The notes beneath the pieces are model-generated. The model was given only the letters and a program-made list of their open reading frames with translations. It did not search any database and was not told the DNA's origin. A program made the translations under genes and the position numbers. A DNA stretch of 64,000 nt, taken from assembly GCA_942493055.1 (NCBI GenBank), contig OW818680.1, positions 1,488,001 to 1,552,000 of the forward strand. Reading direction: 5' to 3'. Numbering within the stretch: the first letter of the stretch is position 1; each line of letters opens with the position of its first letter. This DNA is from CAIZQW01 sp942493055 (lineage in GTDB: Bacteria > Verrucomicrobiota > Kiritimatiellia > RFP12 > UBA1067). This document shows, piece by piece, positions 27,401 to 36,580 of the stretch.

Positions 27401-29742
27401 TTTTTCTCCTTCGGCTCAATGAGTCCCTCTTTCAAACGCCGCTTCAGTCCCATTCCCTCCGGGATTCGTCCGGCATCAATATAAATATCTGCAAGGCCGT
27501 AAGCGTACTCCATGTTCTGCCACTTCGTCAGTACGCAGGCGCGTTCTGACAGCTTTATCGCCTTTGCAAAATCACGCTTCGGACGACCGCGCAAAGCAAG
27601 CCCTCTGGCAAACAGAAACATGGCATTTACATCATCGGGGTTCTTGGAAAGGAGGTACTCATATTGACGATCCGCATCCTCATAATGGCCAGCCGTCAAT
27701 GCCGCCTGTGCCAAGTCCAGGCGATATTGCACCTGCTCAGGCGCCCCCCCGGCAGCGCGCGCAAAGGCCAAGTACGCGTTCTCCGCTTCACCCAGCGCGC
27801 GCAGACAATAACCTGCCCCATGATGATACCGCGCTGTCCCTTTTGCAACGGAGATCAGTTTTTCATAACAGATCAAAGCCCCTTTGTAATTTCCAATGGC
27901 AATGCGTCTGCGAGCCTCCATATCCATATAGTCAATCATCTGCAGAACCAGCACATCCTGATTAGACGCCTGGACTGAATCCCGTATTGCGGACAAGGAG
28001 GCATCCTGCCGTCCCTGAACCCCTTCGGCTAAGGAGTTTACGGCAAATCCCCGTGCAACACGCGCCTGGTTGATCAGTTGCCAGATATCGGCATACAAAT
28101 CCAAATCCATCTGCCCTGCCAGCACCCAGGGGGCCTTTGGCTGACGCGCCTTTTCAAAGGCGAGGGACATCAAATTCTCGCCATGAATGACACGTAGAGT
28201 CGTGTTCCAGATTGATTCAGGCGTTTTTCCGGCCCGTTCCTGTAACCAGGTCTGTAACCCTTGCGTGTCGCACACCATGCAGGCCAGGGCAGCGGGCAAG
28301 GTAATATTCCCTGCGCGCACCAGTTCGCGGAAGGTGTCCTTGCGCTCAACAAAGGAGGTCAACACGTCCAGCGGCACCTTGAGTTCGCGTGCGCCGCCCA
28401 GCAACACCCAGTCTGCGGCTCCCGTATTCCACAACTGGACACCCGGAAATACCGACATGAAGGTGCGCGCCAGTGCTGCAAATCCAGACTCGGATAGTCC
28501 GCGGCCATCCACGCGTATGGCCACAACGCCCTCTTCCCCCAAAGCATCCCGATAGCTCTGAAGCGCCCGGGCTGATAGCAGTTGGCCGCTCCCCTTCACC
28601 CAAACTGGCGGAGGCGCAACAAAGACAATATCACATTTTCCGCGAAGCTCGTTTAGTTTGCCCTGGCGATAGCGCATCTGCTCTTCTGGCGTAAATAATT
28701 TATTTCCTGTCACAAAGGCCAGGCTCGCCCGAGCTGAAGGATCAACCCAGACATCCACGCTCCCCAAACGCACAAGTGTTGACACGTAGACACCGGCCTC
28801 CTCGCCCAGCACCAGGACGTTCTTTGCATCCGGACGCATCATCAGCGGTGCAAGGGCCGTCATGGTCCTGGAGGCCACAAACCGCCGCTCAAAGATCAGC
28901 GGCCTTCCATCCAATGCCCCTACCCAGCCATAATCAGGGTCGCCATACTGGGTCAAGGTGTGTTGACGCAAATAGGTGGTGGAGATCGGGAGCCCCTGCG
29001 CGAAGCCACTGTCACGGCACGCCAAGCGCCCAAACACCCCATCGGCTGAAAGCGGATTACTCCAGTCACGCGGCAGCACAGCTATGGCAAGGGCGGAAAC
29101 GACAAGCAAGGGGAAAACTGCCGAAAACAGCCATGCGAAAGAGTTGCTCTTGCTCTTTCGCATCACGTTGACACCTGACAGCACAGCAAAAGCAATAGCG
29201 AGCATGCGCAAAATCGCCTCCACGGAATAGCCTGTCGCAACCAGCAGCGTCCCGCCCAGAAGGAAGCTGATCACGCACAGTGCCATCTGCACACTGGCGT
29301 TGACCGCAGATGCGCGGATTGACCTCCCGCGGCCCAAAAACATCACTGACAATAAAACAAGCGGTATCGTTACATAAAGCGTAGCCGTCTTCGCGATCTG
29401 CGAAAAATAAAGGGCCAAGGAACGATTTGCATTCAACAGAAAATGCGTCCAGCCATTCCTCATAAACCGCTCTAATGTTAACAGCCCAATCAGATAGCAG
29501 GCCAGCAGAAAACAGAGAAATACGAGTAACGTCGCATTCCAGCCTAACTTGCGGCGTGCGAAACAGGCCACGCTGCCCCCCGCGATTAAACCCACTGCGA
29601 TGGAAATCCAAAAGCCAGCGGCTGTGTAGACCGTCTGACCGGCCACTATCACAAGAATCCGCTGCCCCATGGACAAGGCAAAGCCGCCCAATATTGCAAC
29701 GACAATTCCTTGAGCCATCCCGATCTGTTTTTCGTATTTCAT
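27397..29742 (-). CDS. Polytopic membrane protein with methyltransferase-like and TPR domains
   Basis: A 781-residue protein. The first ~220 residues hold about seven hydrophobic membrane spans. Next is a soluble part with a Rossmann-like, spermidine-synthase-like arrangement (NVLVLGEEAGVYVSTLV ... VDVWVDPSARASLA ... CDIVFVAPPPVW), in which the usual acidic SAM/polyamine-binding residues are not obvious, so it may be inactive. The C-terminus has TPR-type helices (YKGALICYEKLISVAKGTARYHHGAGYCLRALGEAENAY and a second set ending PDDVNAMFLFARGLALRG). It sits between ileS (7-base gap) and def (4-base overlap). Similar fused proteins occur in PVC genomes, with unknown function. Confidence 0.65.
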   Translation of the reverse strand: MKYEKQIGMAQGIVVAILGGFALSMGQRILVIVAGQTVYTAAGFWISIAVGLIAGGSVACFARRKLGWNATLLVFLCFLLACYLIGLLTLERFMRNGWTHFLLNANRSLALYFSQIAKTATLYVTIPLVLLSVMFLGRGRSIRASAVNASVQMALCVISFLLGGTLLVATGYSVEAILRMLAIAFAVLSGVNVMRKSKSNSFAWLFSAVFPLLVVSALAIAVLPRDWSNPLSADGVFGRLACRDSGFAQGLPISTTYLRQHTLTQYGDPDYGWVGALDGRPLIFERRFVASRTMTALAPLMMRPDAKNVLVLGEEAGVYVSTLVRLGSVDVWVDPSARASLAFVTGNKLFTPEEQMRYRQGKLNELRGKCDIVFVAPPPVWVKGSGQLLSARALQSYRDALGEEGVVAIRVDGRGLSESGFAALARTFMSVFPGVQLWNTGAADWVLLGGARELKVPLDVLTSFVERKDTFRELVRAGNITLPAALACMVCDTQGLQTWLQERAGKTPESIWNTTLRVIHGENLMSLAFEKARQPKAPWVLAGQMDLDLYADIWQLINQARVARGFAVNSLAEGVQGRQDASLSAIRDSVQASNQDVLVLQMIDYMDMEARRRIAIGNYKGALICYEKLISVAKGTARYHHGAGYCLRALGEAENAYLAFARAAGGAPEQVQYRLDLAQAALTAGHYEDADRQYEYLLSKNPDDVNAMFLFARGLALRGRPKRDFAKAIKLSERACVLTKWQNMEYAYGLADIYIDAGRIPEGMGLKRRLKEGLIEPKEKK

Positions 29743-29749
29743 CTATAGC

Positions 29750-32700
29750 TTAAGCATTCTTTCCGACGACGATCCAAACCTGATGCCCATTCAAGTCGCA
29801 AGGTTCTACCTGTAGCACATCCGCGAACACCAATTTCTCACAGAGCGTCTCGGTCTTGATATACTCCATATATTTCGTGACGGCTGCAACAAGATCAGCA
29901 TCGCCTGACACAGTAATGGCGATACGCTGAGTCACCTCGAAATCAGCCTCCTTACGCAAATTCTGAATACGGCTCACAAATTCACGGGAGAGACCTTCCT
30001 GCACCAGTTCAGGTGTCAGTGCGGTTTCAATACCGACAATCACATCGCCCTCTGATGCCACAACCATACCCGCCTTGGGCGTACGCTGCACCACCACATC
30101 TTGAGACGTCAAGGTGATACCGCTTCCCGCTTCTGTTTCAAGGAGCACATCCTTGCCGGCTGCAAGCATGGCAGCCTGCGCTGAAGAGAGTTTGACAATC
30201 GCAGCCGCGACTGTCTTCATCTGCGCGCCAAAGCGAGGCCCCAGCTTTTTGAAGTCCGCCTTCACCGAGACATCCGCCATGGTCGTCTCATCGCTGCCAT
30301 ACGCAACGGCTTTGATATTCAGTTCATCCGTAATCAAATCTTCAAAGCCGGTTAGCAGCTTACGCACAGCCGGGTTGTTGGAGACAATGTGGATCACCGA
30401 GAGTGGCTGGCGGACCTTCAGATCGTTTTCCGTACGGAGCTGGCGTCCCATCTTGACCACGGTCTGAACAAGCGCCATGCAGCGTTCCAGTTCCTGGTCG
30501 CGCGCAGCAGCATTGGCTGTCGGGAAGTCGCAGAGATGCACTGATTCCGGCATGGATGCACCCTTGAGATTAAGATAAATCGCCTCGCTGATGAAGGGCG
30601 TGAAGGGAGCAGCGACTTTGCTGAGCTGCACCAACACATAGCGCAAGGTTCTATAGGCGTGCATCTTGTCATCGTCATTCTGCGACTTCCAGAAACGGCG
30701 GCGCGAGCGACGGATGTACCAGTTGGTCAAGTCTTCGACAAAGTTCACAAAGGGGCGCACGGAGCGCTGTAAATCATAATCGTCCATGGCTTCGGTCACC
30801 TCGTTGACGAGGGTCTCGAGCGAGGAAACAATCCAGCGGTCCAGCACATTCGTGCTGGTGGGTGTCGCCACTTCCGTCTCATTGAAGCCATCCACGTTCG
30901 CATACGTCACAAAGAAGCTGTAGGCGTTCCACCACGGGATCAGGAGGTCGCGCAAGATTTGCTTCACGCCGGCTTCGGAGAAGCGCAGATTTTCCGCGCG
31001 CACCACAGGCGAGTAGATCATGTAGAGGCGCAACGCATCCGCGCCATAGTCATTCAGCAGGTGGTTCGGATCTGGATAATTCTTCAGGCGCTTGGACATC
31101 TTCTTGCCGTCCTCAGCCAAGACCAAGCCATTCACAACCACATTTTTAAAGGGTGACTTGTCAAAGAGGCAGGTTCCCAACACCATCAGCGTATAGAACC
31201 AGCCGCGCGTCTGGTCAAGGCCTTCGGCAATGAAATCAGCCTGCAAGGGCTGGCAATTGTCAACCCCCTCAAACGGATAGTGCTGCTGCGCATAAGGCAT
31301 CGCACCGGATTCAAACCAGCAGTCGAGCACTTCAGGGGTGCGGCGATAGGTCTTGCCATCCTTATGAATGATGATCTTGTCCACAAAATGCTTGTGCAGG
31401 TCAGTCACCTTCTCGCCGCTCAACGCTTCAAGATCAGCGACAGAGCCGACACAGATCATATCATTTGAGTCTTTCTCGTTGACCCAGACCGGGATGCAGG
31501 AGCCCCAGAAGCGGTTACGGCTGATGTTCCAGTCGCGCGCCTCCTTGAGCCAGTTGCCAAAACGCTTGTCGCCCACATACGCCGGCATCCAGTGAACGGT
31601 GTCGTTGTTTGCGGAGAGCCGGTCATGCAGATCCTCGACCCGCACATACCACGCCTCAATCGCGCGATAGACAAGCGGCGTATCCGTGCGATCGCAGAAG
31701 GGATAGCTGTGCACAATGGTTGTCTGGTGCACCAACTTGCCCTCCTGCTTCAGGCGGCGGATCAAATCCTTGTCGCAATCCTTGCAAAAACGCCCTGCAT
31801 ACTCCGGCAGTTGGTCCGTGAAATTACAGGAGGCGTCCAGCGGGTCAGCAATCACATGGAGTCCGCTCTCTTTGCAAACGCGAAAGTCATCCTCGCCGTA
31901 TGCCGGAGCCATGTGCACGAGACCGGTGCCGTCGCCCGTACTGACAAAGCCATCATTCAATACGCGGAAGGCCCCCTGCTCTGCAAACTTTGAGAAGTAG
32001 GGGAAAATCGGTTCGTAGGTCCAGCCCTTGAGATCCGCGCCCTTCAGCTTTGCAACGAGCGTGTACTCTTCCGGTTTCTTGTAATAGGACTCCAGACGCG
32101 CCTCAGCCATCACATAGCAGACCTGGCTTGCGGTATCGCGCACAATGACGTAATCGATTTCCGGCCCCGCGCAGATGGCCAAGTTTTCAGGGAGCGTCCA
32201 CGGTGTCGTGGTCCAGATGAGCAGATAGGTTTCACCATACGCGGCATCCGCGCCTGTGAGGACCTTCGCACGGACAGTGATAGCAGGATCTTGAACGTCC
32301 TTGTAGTTGTTGCCAGCCTCGAAATTGCTCAGCGGCGTGCTGAGCTTCCAGCTATAGGGCATGATACGATACGATTTATAGACCCGCTTCTGCTCCCAGA
32401 GTTGCTTGAAGACCCACCAGATACTCTCCATGAAATCCGGGTCCATGGTCTTGTAATCGTTATCAAAATCAACCCAGCGGCCCATGCGCGTGACGGTCTT
32501 GCGCCACTCGCCCACATACTTGAGCACCATGGAACGGCACTGCTCGTTAAAGATGTCGATGCCAAGCGTTCGAATTTCATGCGCGCCACTCACGCCCAAA
32601 GCTTCCTGCGCAAGCGCTTCGATGGGCAGTCCGTGACAGTCCCAGCCAAAGCGGCGCTCCACATGGTGGCCGCGCATAGTCTGGTAACGGGGGACAATAT

Positions 32701-32896
32701 CTTTGATGGTCCCGGCGAGCAGATGGCCATAGTGGGGCAGGCCTGTTGCAAAGGGAGGACCGTCGTAAAACACATAATCCCGCTTCACGCGATTCTTCGC
32801 TAAACTCTTCTTGAAGGTGTCATGCGTATCCCAGAATGCCAGCATGTCCGTTTCCATCTGCGGAAAATCAGTCTTATTCGATACCGGTTGAAACAT
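29750..32896 (-). CDS. ileS: Isoleucyl-tRNA synthetase, long (type 2, eukaryote-like) form
   Basis: A 1048-residue class I synthetase charging tRNA-Ile. The HIGH motif is the PHYGH variant in GPPFATGLPHYGHLLAGT, the downstream phrase RRFGWDCHGLPIE is standard, and the KMSKS loop is KMSKRLKN. Length and wording (ATGLPHYGH, WDCHGLPIE, LVLAEDGKKMSKR) place it with the long, eukaryote-like IleS2 group, known for low sensitivity to mupirocin, rather than the ~930-residue bacterial IleS1 with a C-terminal zinc finger. ATG 32896 has GAGGAGT upstream; an in-frame start at 32965 would read through a repeat. It heads the cluster ileS-membrane/TPR-def. Confidence 0.95.
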   Translation of the reverse strand: MFQPVSNKTDFPQMETDMLAFWDTHDTFKKSLAKNRVKRDYVFYDGPPFATGLPHYGHLLAGTIKDIVPRYQTMRGHHVERRFGWDCHGLPIEALAQEALGVSGAHEIRTLGIDIFNEQCRSMVLKYVGEWRKTVTRMGRWVDFDNDYKTMDPDFMESIWWVFKQLWEQKRVYKSYRIMPYSWKLSTPLSNFEAGNNYKDVQDPAITVRAKVLTGADAAYGETYLLIWTTTPWTLPENLAICAGPEIDYVIVRDTASQVCYVMAEARLESYYKKPEEYTLVAKLKGADLKGWTYEPIFPYFSKFAEQGAFRVLNDGFVSTGDGTGLVHMAPAYGEDDFRVCKESGLHVIADPLDASCNFTDQLPEYAGRFCKDCDKDLIRRLKQEGKLVHQTTIVHSYPFCDRTDTPLVYRAIEAWYVRVEDLHDRLSANNDTVHWMPAYVGDKRFGNWLKEARDWNISRNRFWGSCIPVWVNEKDSNDMICVGSVADLEALSGEKVTDLHKHFVDKIIIHKDGKTYRRTPEVLDCWFESGAMPYAQQHYPFEGVDNCQPLQADFIAEGLDQTRGWFYTLMVLGTCLFDKSPFKNVVVNGLVLAEDGKKMSKRLKNYPDPNHLLNDYGADALRLYMIYSPVVRAENLRFSEAGVKQILRDLLIPWWNAYSFFVTYANVDGFNETEVATPTSTNVLDRWIVSSLETLVNEVTEAMDDYDLQRSVRPFVNFVEDLTNWYIRRSRRRFWKSQNDDDKMHAYRTLRYVLVQLSKVAAPFTPFISEAIYLNLKGASMPESVHLCDFPTANAAARDQELERCMALVQTVVKMGRQLRTENDLKVRQPLSVIHIVSNNPAVRKLLTGFEDLITDELNIKAVAYGSDETTMADVSVKADFKKLGPRFGAQMKTVAAAIVKLSSAQAAMLAAGKDVLLETEAGSGITLTSQDVVVQRTPKAGMVVASEGDVIVGIETALTPELVQEGLSREFVSRIQNLRKEADFEVTQRIAITVSGDADLVAAVTKYMEYIKTETLCEKLVFADVLQVEPCDLNGHQVWIVVGKNA

Positions 32897-32923
32897 CTTG
32901 TACTCCTCGCCTGTAACTTCCAT

Positions 32924-32995
32924 TTTTCTGACAGGATTTACAGGATTTTGAGTATAAAAAACCAATCCTATTAATCCTGTTCATCCTGTCAAAAA
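32924..32995. repeat. Palindromic intergenic repeat (ACAGGATTTACAGGATT type)
   Basis: CTGACAGGATTTACAGGATT on the left and AATCCTGTTCATCCTGTC on the right form a long imperfect hairpin just upstream of ileS. Repeats with this wording are scattered in many unrelated bacterial genomes. The remaining bases to 33201 hold no gene. Confidence 0.65.
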
Positions 32996-33201
32996 GATCT
33001 GCGTCAATCTCTTTTTATCTGCGGCTAAAAAACCGTATTCTCTACTTGTCCCCCGTAGGCGTATCCCCGAAGGTGGATGCCTTCATACTTTATAGGCAAT
33101 TGAACTTGTTAGTTTAGTTCAAATCCTTTCCCTATGTCAACACGCAATTCAGGCTTTTCGCTTGCGGAAATCCCTCAATTATTGCTATTCTTTATTCCCT
33201 C

Positions 33202-34455
33202 ATGACACTACACGACACAATCCGGAAACTGGGAGACCAAGCCTTAGCCGCCTCACGTAAGCTGGTCAACTGCTCAACCTCCAAAAAGAACGCCATGCTG
33301 CTAGCCATGGCGGATGAGCTGAACATGCAGAGGACAGCCATCAAGGCTGCCAATGACGCAGATGTTCAACAGGCCAAGGCCAGCAATATGGCTCCGTCCA
33401 TGGTTGACCGCCTGACGTTGACTGAGGCGCGGATTGATGCGATGATCGCAGGCATCCGCGAAGTAGCCCAGCTCCCGGACCCTGTCGGCAAGAAAATCTG
33501 GAAGCGCGCGCGGCCAAATGGCCTGGTCATCGAAAAGAAACGCGTGCCGCTCGGTGTCGTGGGGATTATCTATGAGTCGCGTCCCAATGTGACGGCTGAT
33601 GCAGCCGTGCTCTGCTTCAAGACCTCGAACGCGGTCATCCTGCGCGGCGGCAAAGAGGCGATCAACTCCAACCTCGCGATTGCCAAGGCGCTCCAGGAGG
33701 GCGGCGAGAAGGCTGGACTTCCCAAATATTCCATCCAGCTCATTGAGACCACGGACCGAGACGCGGTGCGTGAACTCGTCCAGATGGATGACCGGCTGGA
33801 TGTGGTCATCCCACGCGGCGGCGAATCGCTGATCCGCGCCGTTGTCGAACATGCGCGCGTGCCGGTCCTGAAGCACTACAAGGGCGTCTGCCATGTTTTC
33901 GTAGATGCTAGCGCTGACCAGGAGAGCGCCTTGAAGATTATTGAAAACGCGAAATGCCAGCGCCCCAGCGTCTGCAACGCCATGGAAACCTTGCTGGTCC
34001 ATGAGGAGATCGCCTCGGCCTTCCTCCCGAAGGTTGCTGCATTTGCCACGCGTAAAAACGTGACGCTTCATGGATGCAAAGAAACGTGCGCCATCATTCA
34101 AAACTGCGTGCCCGCGACAAAGGAAACGTGGACAACCGAATATCTGACCTTGGACATGTCCGTCAAGATCGTCAAGGATGTCAAAGACGCCATCAAGCAC
34201 ATTAACACGTTTGGTTCGCACCACTCGGATGCGATTATCACGACCGACACACGTGCTACGAAACGATTTCTCAAGGAAGTGGATTCCGCAGCGGTCTACG
34301 TCAACGCCTCGACGCGCTTCACAGACGGCGGCGAATTCGGCATGGGCGCGGAAATGGGTATCAGCACGGACAAACTCCATGCGCGCGGCCCCATGGGCCT
34401 TGAAGAACTCACGACCTACAAGTACGTGGTCACTGGCTCAGGCCAAATCCGTTAG
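33202..34455 (+). CDS. proA: Gamma-glutamyl phosphate reductase
   Basis: A 417-residue NADPH-dependent enzyme reducing L-glutamyl 5-phosphate to the semialdehyde, the second step of proline synthesis. Diagnostic stretches are VPLGVVGIIYESRPNVTAD, LRGGKEAINSN, VIPRGGESLIR, HYKGVCHVFVD, the catalytic Cys in RPSVCNAMETLLVH, and the C-terminal GAEMGISTDKLHARGPMGLEELTTYKY. Length is normal. There is no visible Shine-Dalgarno; a TTGCGG/TATTCT pair 18 bases apart ends only ten bases before the ATG, so the transcript may be leaderless (inference). proB is not in the window. Confidence 0.96.
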   Translation: MTLHDTIRKLGDQALAASRKLVNCSTSKKNAMLLAMADELNMQRTAIKAANDADVQQAKASNMAPSMVDRLTLTEARIDAMIAGIREVAQLPDPVGKKIWKRARPNGLVIEKKRVPLGVVGIIYESRPNVTADAAVLCFKTSNAVILRGGKEAINSNLAIAKALQEGGEKAGLPKYSIQLIETTDRDAVRELVQMDDRLDVVIPRGGESLIRAVVEHARVPVLKHYKGVCHVFVDASADQESALKIIENAKCQRPSVCNAMETLLVHEEIASAFLPKVAAFATRKNVTLHGCKETCAIIQNCVPATKETWTTEYLTLDMSVKIVKDVKDAIKHINTFGSHHSDAIITTDTRATKRFLKEVDSAAVYVNASTRFTDGGEFGMGAEMGISTDKLHARGPMGLEELTTYKYVVTGSGQIR

Positions 34456-34458
34456 TGG

Positions 34459-34545
34459 TTTAACCGCAGAGAACGCAAAGAACTCAGAGAAAGAGGATAG
34501 AAATAGAAATTGATCTTTGCGATCTTTGTGTTCTTTGTGGTTAAA
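34459..34545. repeat. Palindromic intergenic repeat (TTAACCGCAGAG type)
   Basis: TTTAACCGCAGAGAACGCAA on the left is complementary with mismatches to TTGTGTTCTTTGTGGTTAAA on the right. It fills the gap between convergent proA and the pseudouridine synthase gene and could act as a bidirectional transcript end. The wording is common in many genomes. Confidence 0.65.
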
Positions 34546-34556
34546 TAAAAATCAAA

Positions 34557-35186
34557 TTATAGGTGAGCTGCGAAATCATCCGGAATGACGTTCTCGATCA
34601 CGAGTCTCTTCCCTGACGGCAACGTCAGATCGATGCCTGTTGATGTCAGCATGAGGCGCGGATAGCCTTGCTGTAATGCTTTCTCGCCATAGCGCGTGTC
34701 ACCGACGATGGGATGTCCGATACTGTACAGATGAACCCGCAATTGATGACGTCGCCCGGTCTGCGGATAGAGTTCGACCAGCGTAAAGCGGTCAGAGCGT
34801 TTTAAAACGGAAAACCGTGTCTCCGAGGGCTTCCCCTTGATATCATCCACGCCCATGCGGCCCGATCCAAACTCGCGAATGGCGCGCGTGATCACACCTT
34901 GATCTTCTGTGATGACGCCATGAACCAAAGCCTGATAGGTCTTATGAACCTCGCGCTTTTCAAAAGCATTATTCAAAAAGCGGTGCGCTTCGGGATGAAG
35001 CGCATAGAGCATGACCCCGCTGACCTCTTTGTCGAGGCGATGGACCGGCATGACCGGCGTTCCTAATTGAGCAGAGAGCAATGCCGACAAGCAGGATGCA
35101 TCATCACGCTTTTCCGGTATCGCGGCAACGCCCGCAGGCTTCATCACCGCAATACAATCGGCATCGTGATGGAGGATCTGGATCAT
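34557..35186 (-). CDS. RluA-family pseudouridine synthase
   Basis: A 209-residue RNA pseudouridine synthase. The catalytic Asp is in PVHRLDKEVSGVMLYA; the second conserved segment is LVELYPQTGRRHQLRVHLYSIGHPIVGDTRYG. There is no S4 domain, so it is of the short RluA/TruC kind. Relatives modify 23S rRNA or tRNA; the target site is not readable here. Its ATG directly follows the lysA stop (TAA then ATG, no gap), so translation is coupled to lysA. Confidence 0.9.
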   Translation of the reverse strand: MIQILHHDADCIAVMKPAGVAAIPEKRDDASCLSALLSAQLGTPVMPVHRLDKEVSGVMLYALHPEAHRFLNNAFEKREVHKTYQALVHGVITEDQGVITRAIREFGSGRMGVDDIKGKPSETRFSVLKRSDRFTLVELYPQTGRRHQLRVHLYSIGHPIVGDTRYGEKALQQGYPRLMLTSTGIDLTLPSGKRLVIENVIPDDFAAHL

Positions 35187-36446
35187 TTAAAACTTGGACA
35201 ACGCCTCAAAATCGAGGGTCGCGAAGTAATCGTTCACGGTCTCCGTGCGACGGATCTGCTTGACGCTGCCATCTTCGCGCAACAGCAGTTCAGCGGAACG
35301 CAGCTTGCCGTTGTATTGGAAGCCCATGGCATGGCCATGCGCGCCTGCGTCATGAATGACGACCATGTCGCCAGGTGCAAGTTCGGGCAGCACCCGGTCA
35401 ATGGCGAACTTGTCATTGTTTTCGCAGAGCGAGCCCGTGACATCATACATGGTATTGCAGGAAGCGCCCGGCTTGGTCATGACGGTGATGTGATGATAGG
35501 AGCCATAGAGCGCCGGACGCATCAGGTTGGCCATGCATGCATCCAATCCGGCATATAACTTGTAGGTCTTCTTGATGTGGAGCACGCGCGACACCAGATA
35601 GCCGAAGGGCCCAGTGACCATACGGCCGCACTCGAGGTAGACCTTCAATGCAGGGTGGCCGTTCCCCAGAATGCGCTTCTCATATGCTTGGCGAACACCC
35701 TCTCCGACACGGGTCAAATCCACAGCAATCTGCTCCGGCTTATAGGGAATGCCGATGCCGCCACCCATATTGACAAACTCAAAGGTGATGCCAAGGGTCT
35801 TCGACAAATCAGCGACCAGGTCAAAGAGAATCTCGGCCGTATCGATGAAGTACTGCGGATTCAGTTCATTCGAAGCCACCATCGTATGCAGTCCGAAACG
35901 CTTCACACCCTTTTCCTTCAGCATGCGATACCCGTCAAACAATTGCTCGCGTGTAAAGCCATACTTCGCATGTTCCGGATTGCCGATGATGGAATTGCCA
36001 CCCTTCAGCGGACCTGGATTGTAACGGAAGCAGACCAATTCCGGAAGCCCAGCGCACGTTTCGAGGAAGGGAATGTGCGAGATGTCATCCAGGTTGATAA
36101 TCGCACCAAGCTCCTTGGCCTTGACAAATTCATTAGCCGGCGTATCGTTCGAGGTGAACATGATGCCCTCGCCTGTCACGCCGACCTTTTCAGAGAGCAA
36201 GAGTTCAGGCAGCGAACTGCAATCCATGCCAAAGCCCTCATCGCGCAGGATCTTCATCAGAAAAGGATTAGGGCAGGCCTTGACAGCAAAGTACTCCTTA
36301 AATCCGGGATTCCAGGAAAACGCAGCCTTCAGCCGGCGCGCATTCTCGCGGATGCCGCGTTCATCATAGATATGAAACGGCGTCGGATAGCTCTTTTCGA
36401 TCTGTTCCAATTGGGCCAAGGTAAACGGTACTTTTTTCTCTGTCAT
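35187..36446 (-). CDS. lysA: Diaminopimelate decarboxylase-type PLP enzyme
   Basis: A 419-residue fold III PLP decarboxylase. The Schiff-base Lys is in YFAVKACPNPFLMKIL; GLHTMVASN, FVNMGGGIGIPY (phosphate-binding Gly run), LECGRMVTGPFGYLV and SLCENNDKF (active-site Cys from the partner subunit) follow in family order. It most likely converts meso-diaminopimelate to lysine. The HTMVAS and SLCENN forms are slightly unusual, so a related carboxynorspermidine or amino-acid decarboxylase is an outside possibility. ATG 36446 has GGAG eight bases upstream and was preferred to 36452. Divergent from hisC. Confidence 0.87.
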   Translation of the reverse strand: MTEKKVPFTLAQLEQIEKSYPTPFHIYDERGIRENARRLKAAFSWNPGFKEYFAVKACPNPFLMKILRDEGFGMDCSSLPELLLSEKVGVTGEGIMFTSNDTPANEFVKAKELGAIINLDDISHIPFLETCAGLPELVCFRYNPGPLKGGNSIIGNPEHAKYGFTREQLFDGYRMLKEKGVKRFGLHTMVASNELNPQYFIDTAEILFDLVADLSKTLGITFEFVNMGGGIGIPYKPEQIAVDLTRVGEGVRQAYEKRILGNGHPALKVYLECGRMVTGPFGYLVSRVLHIKKTYKLYAGLDACMANLMRPALYGSYHHITVMTKPGASCNTMYDVTGSLCENNDKFAIDRVLPELAPGDMVVIHDAGAHGHAMGFQYNGKLRSAELLLREDGSVKQIRRTETVNDYFATLDFEALSKF

Positions 36447-36580
36447 GGTCATTACTCCAAAAAAATGAGGTGATTAGTATATCGGTTCTTACACGAAGAA
36501 TCAACTTGTTAGCGAGAAAATAACAGTGTTTTTTCATTTTTGAGTTGATTTTATCAGGCAGGTCAACAACAATATCACGC

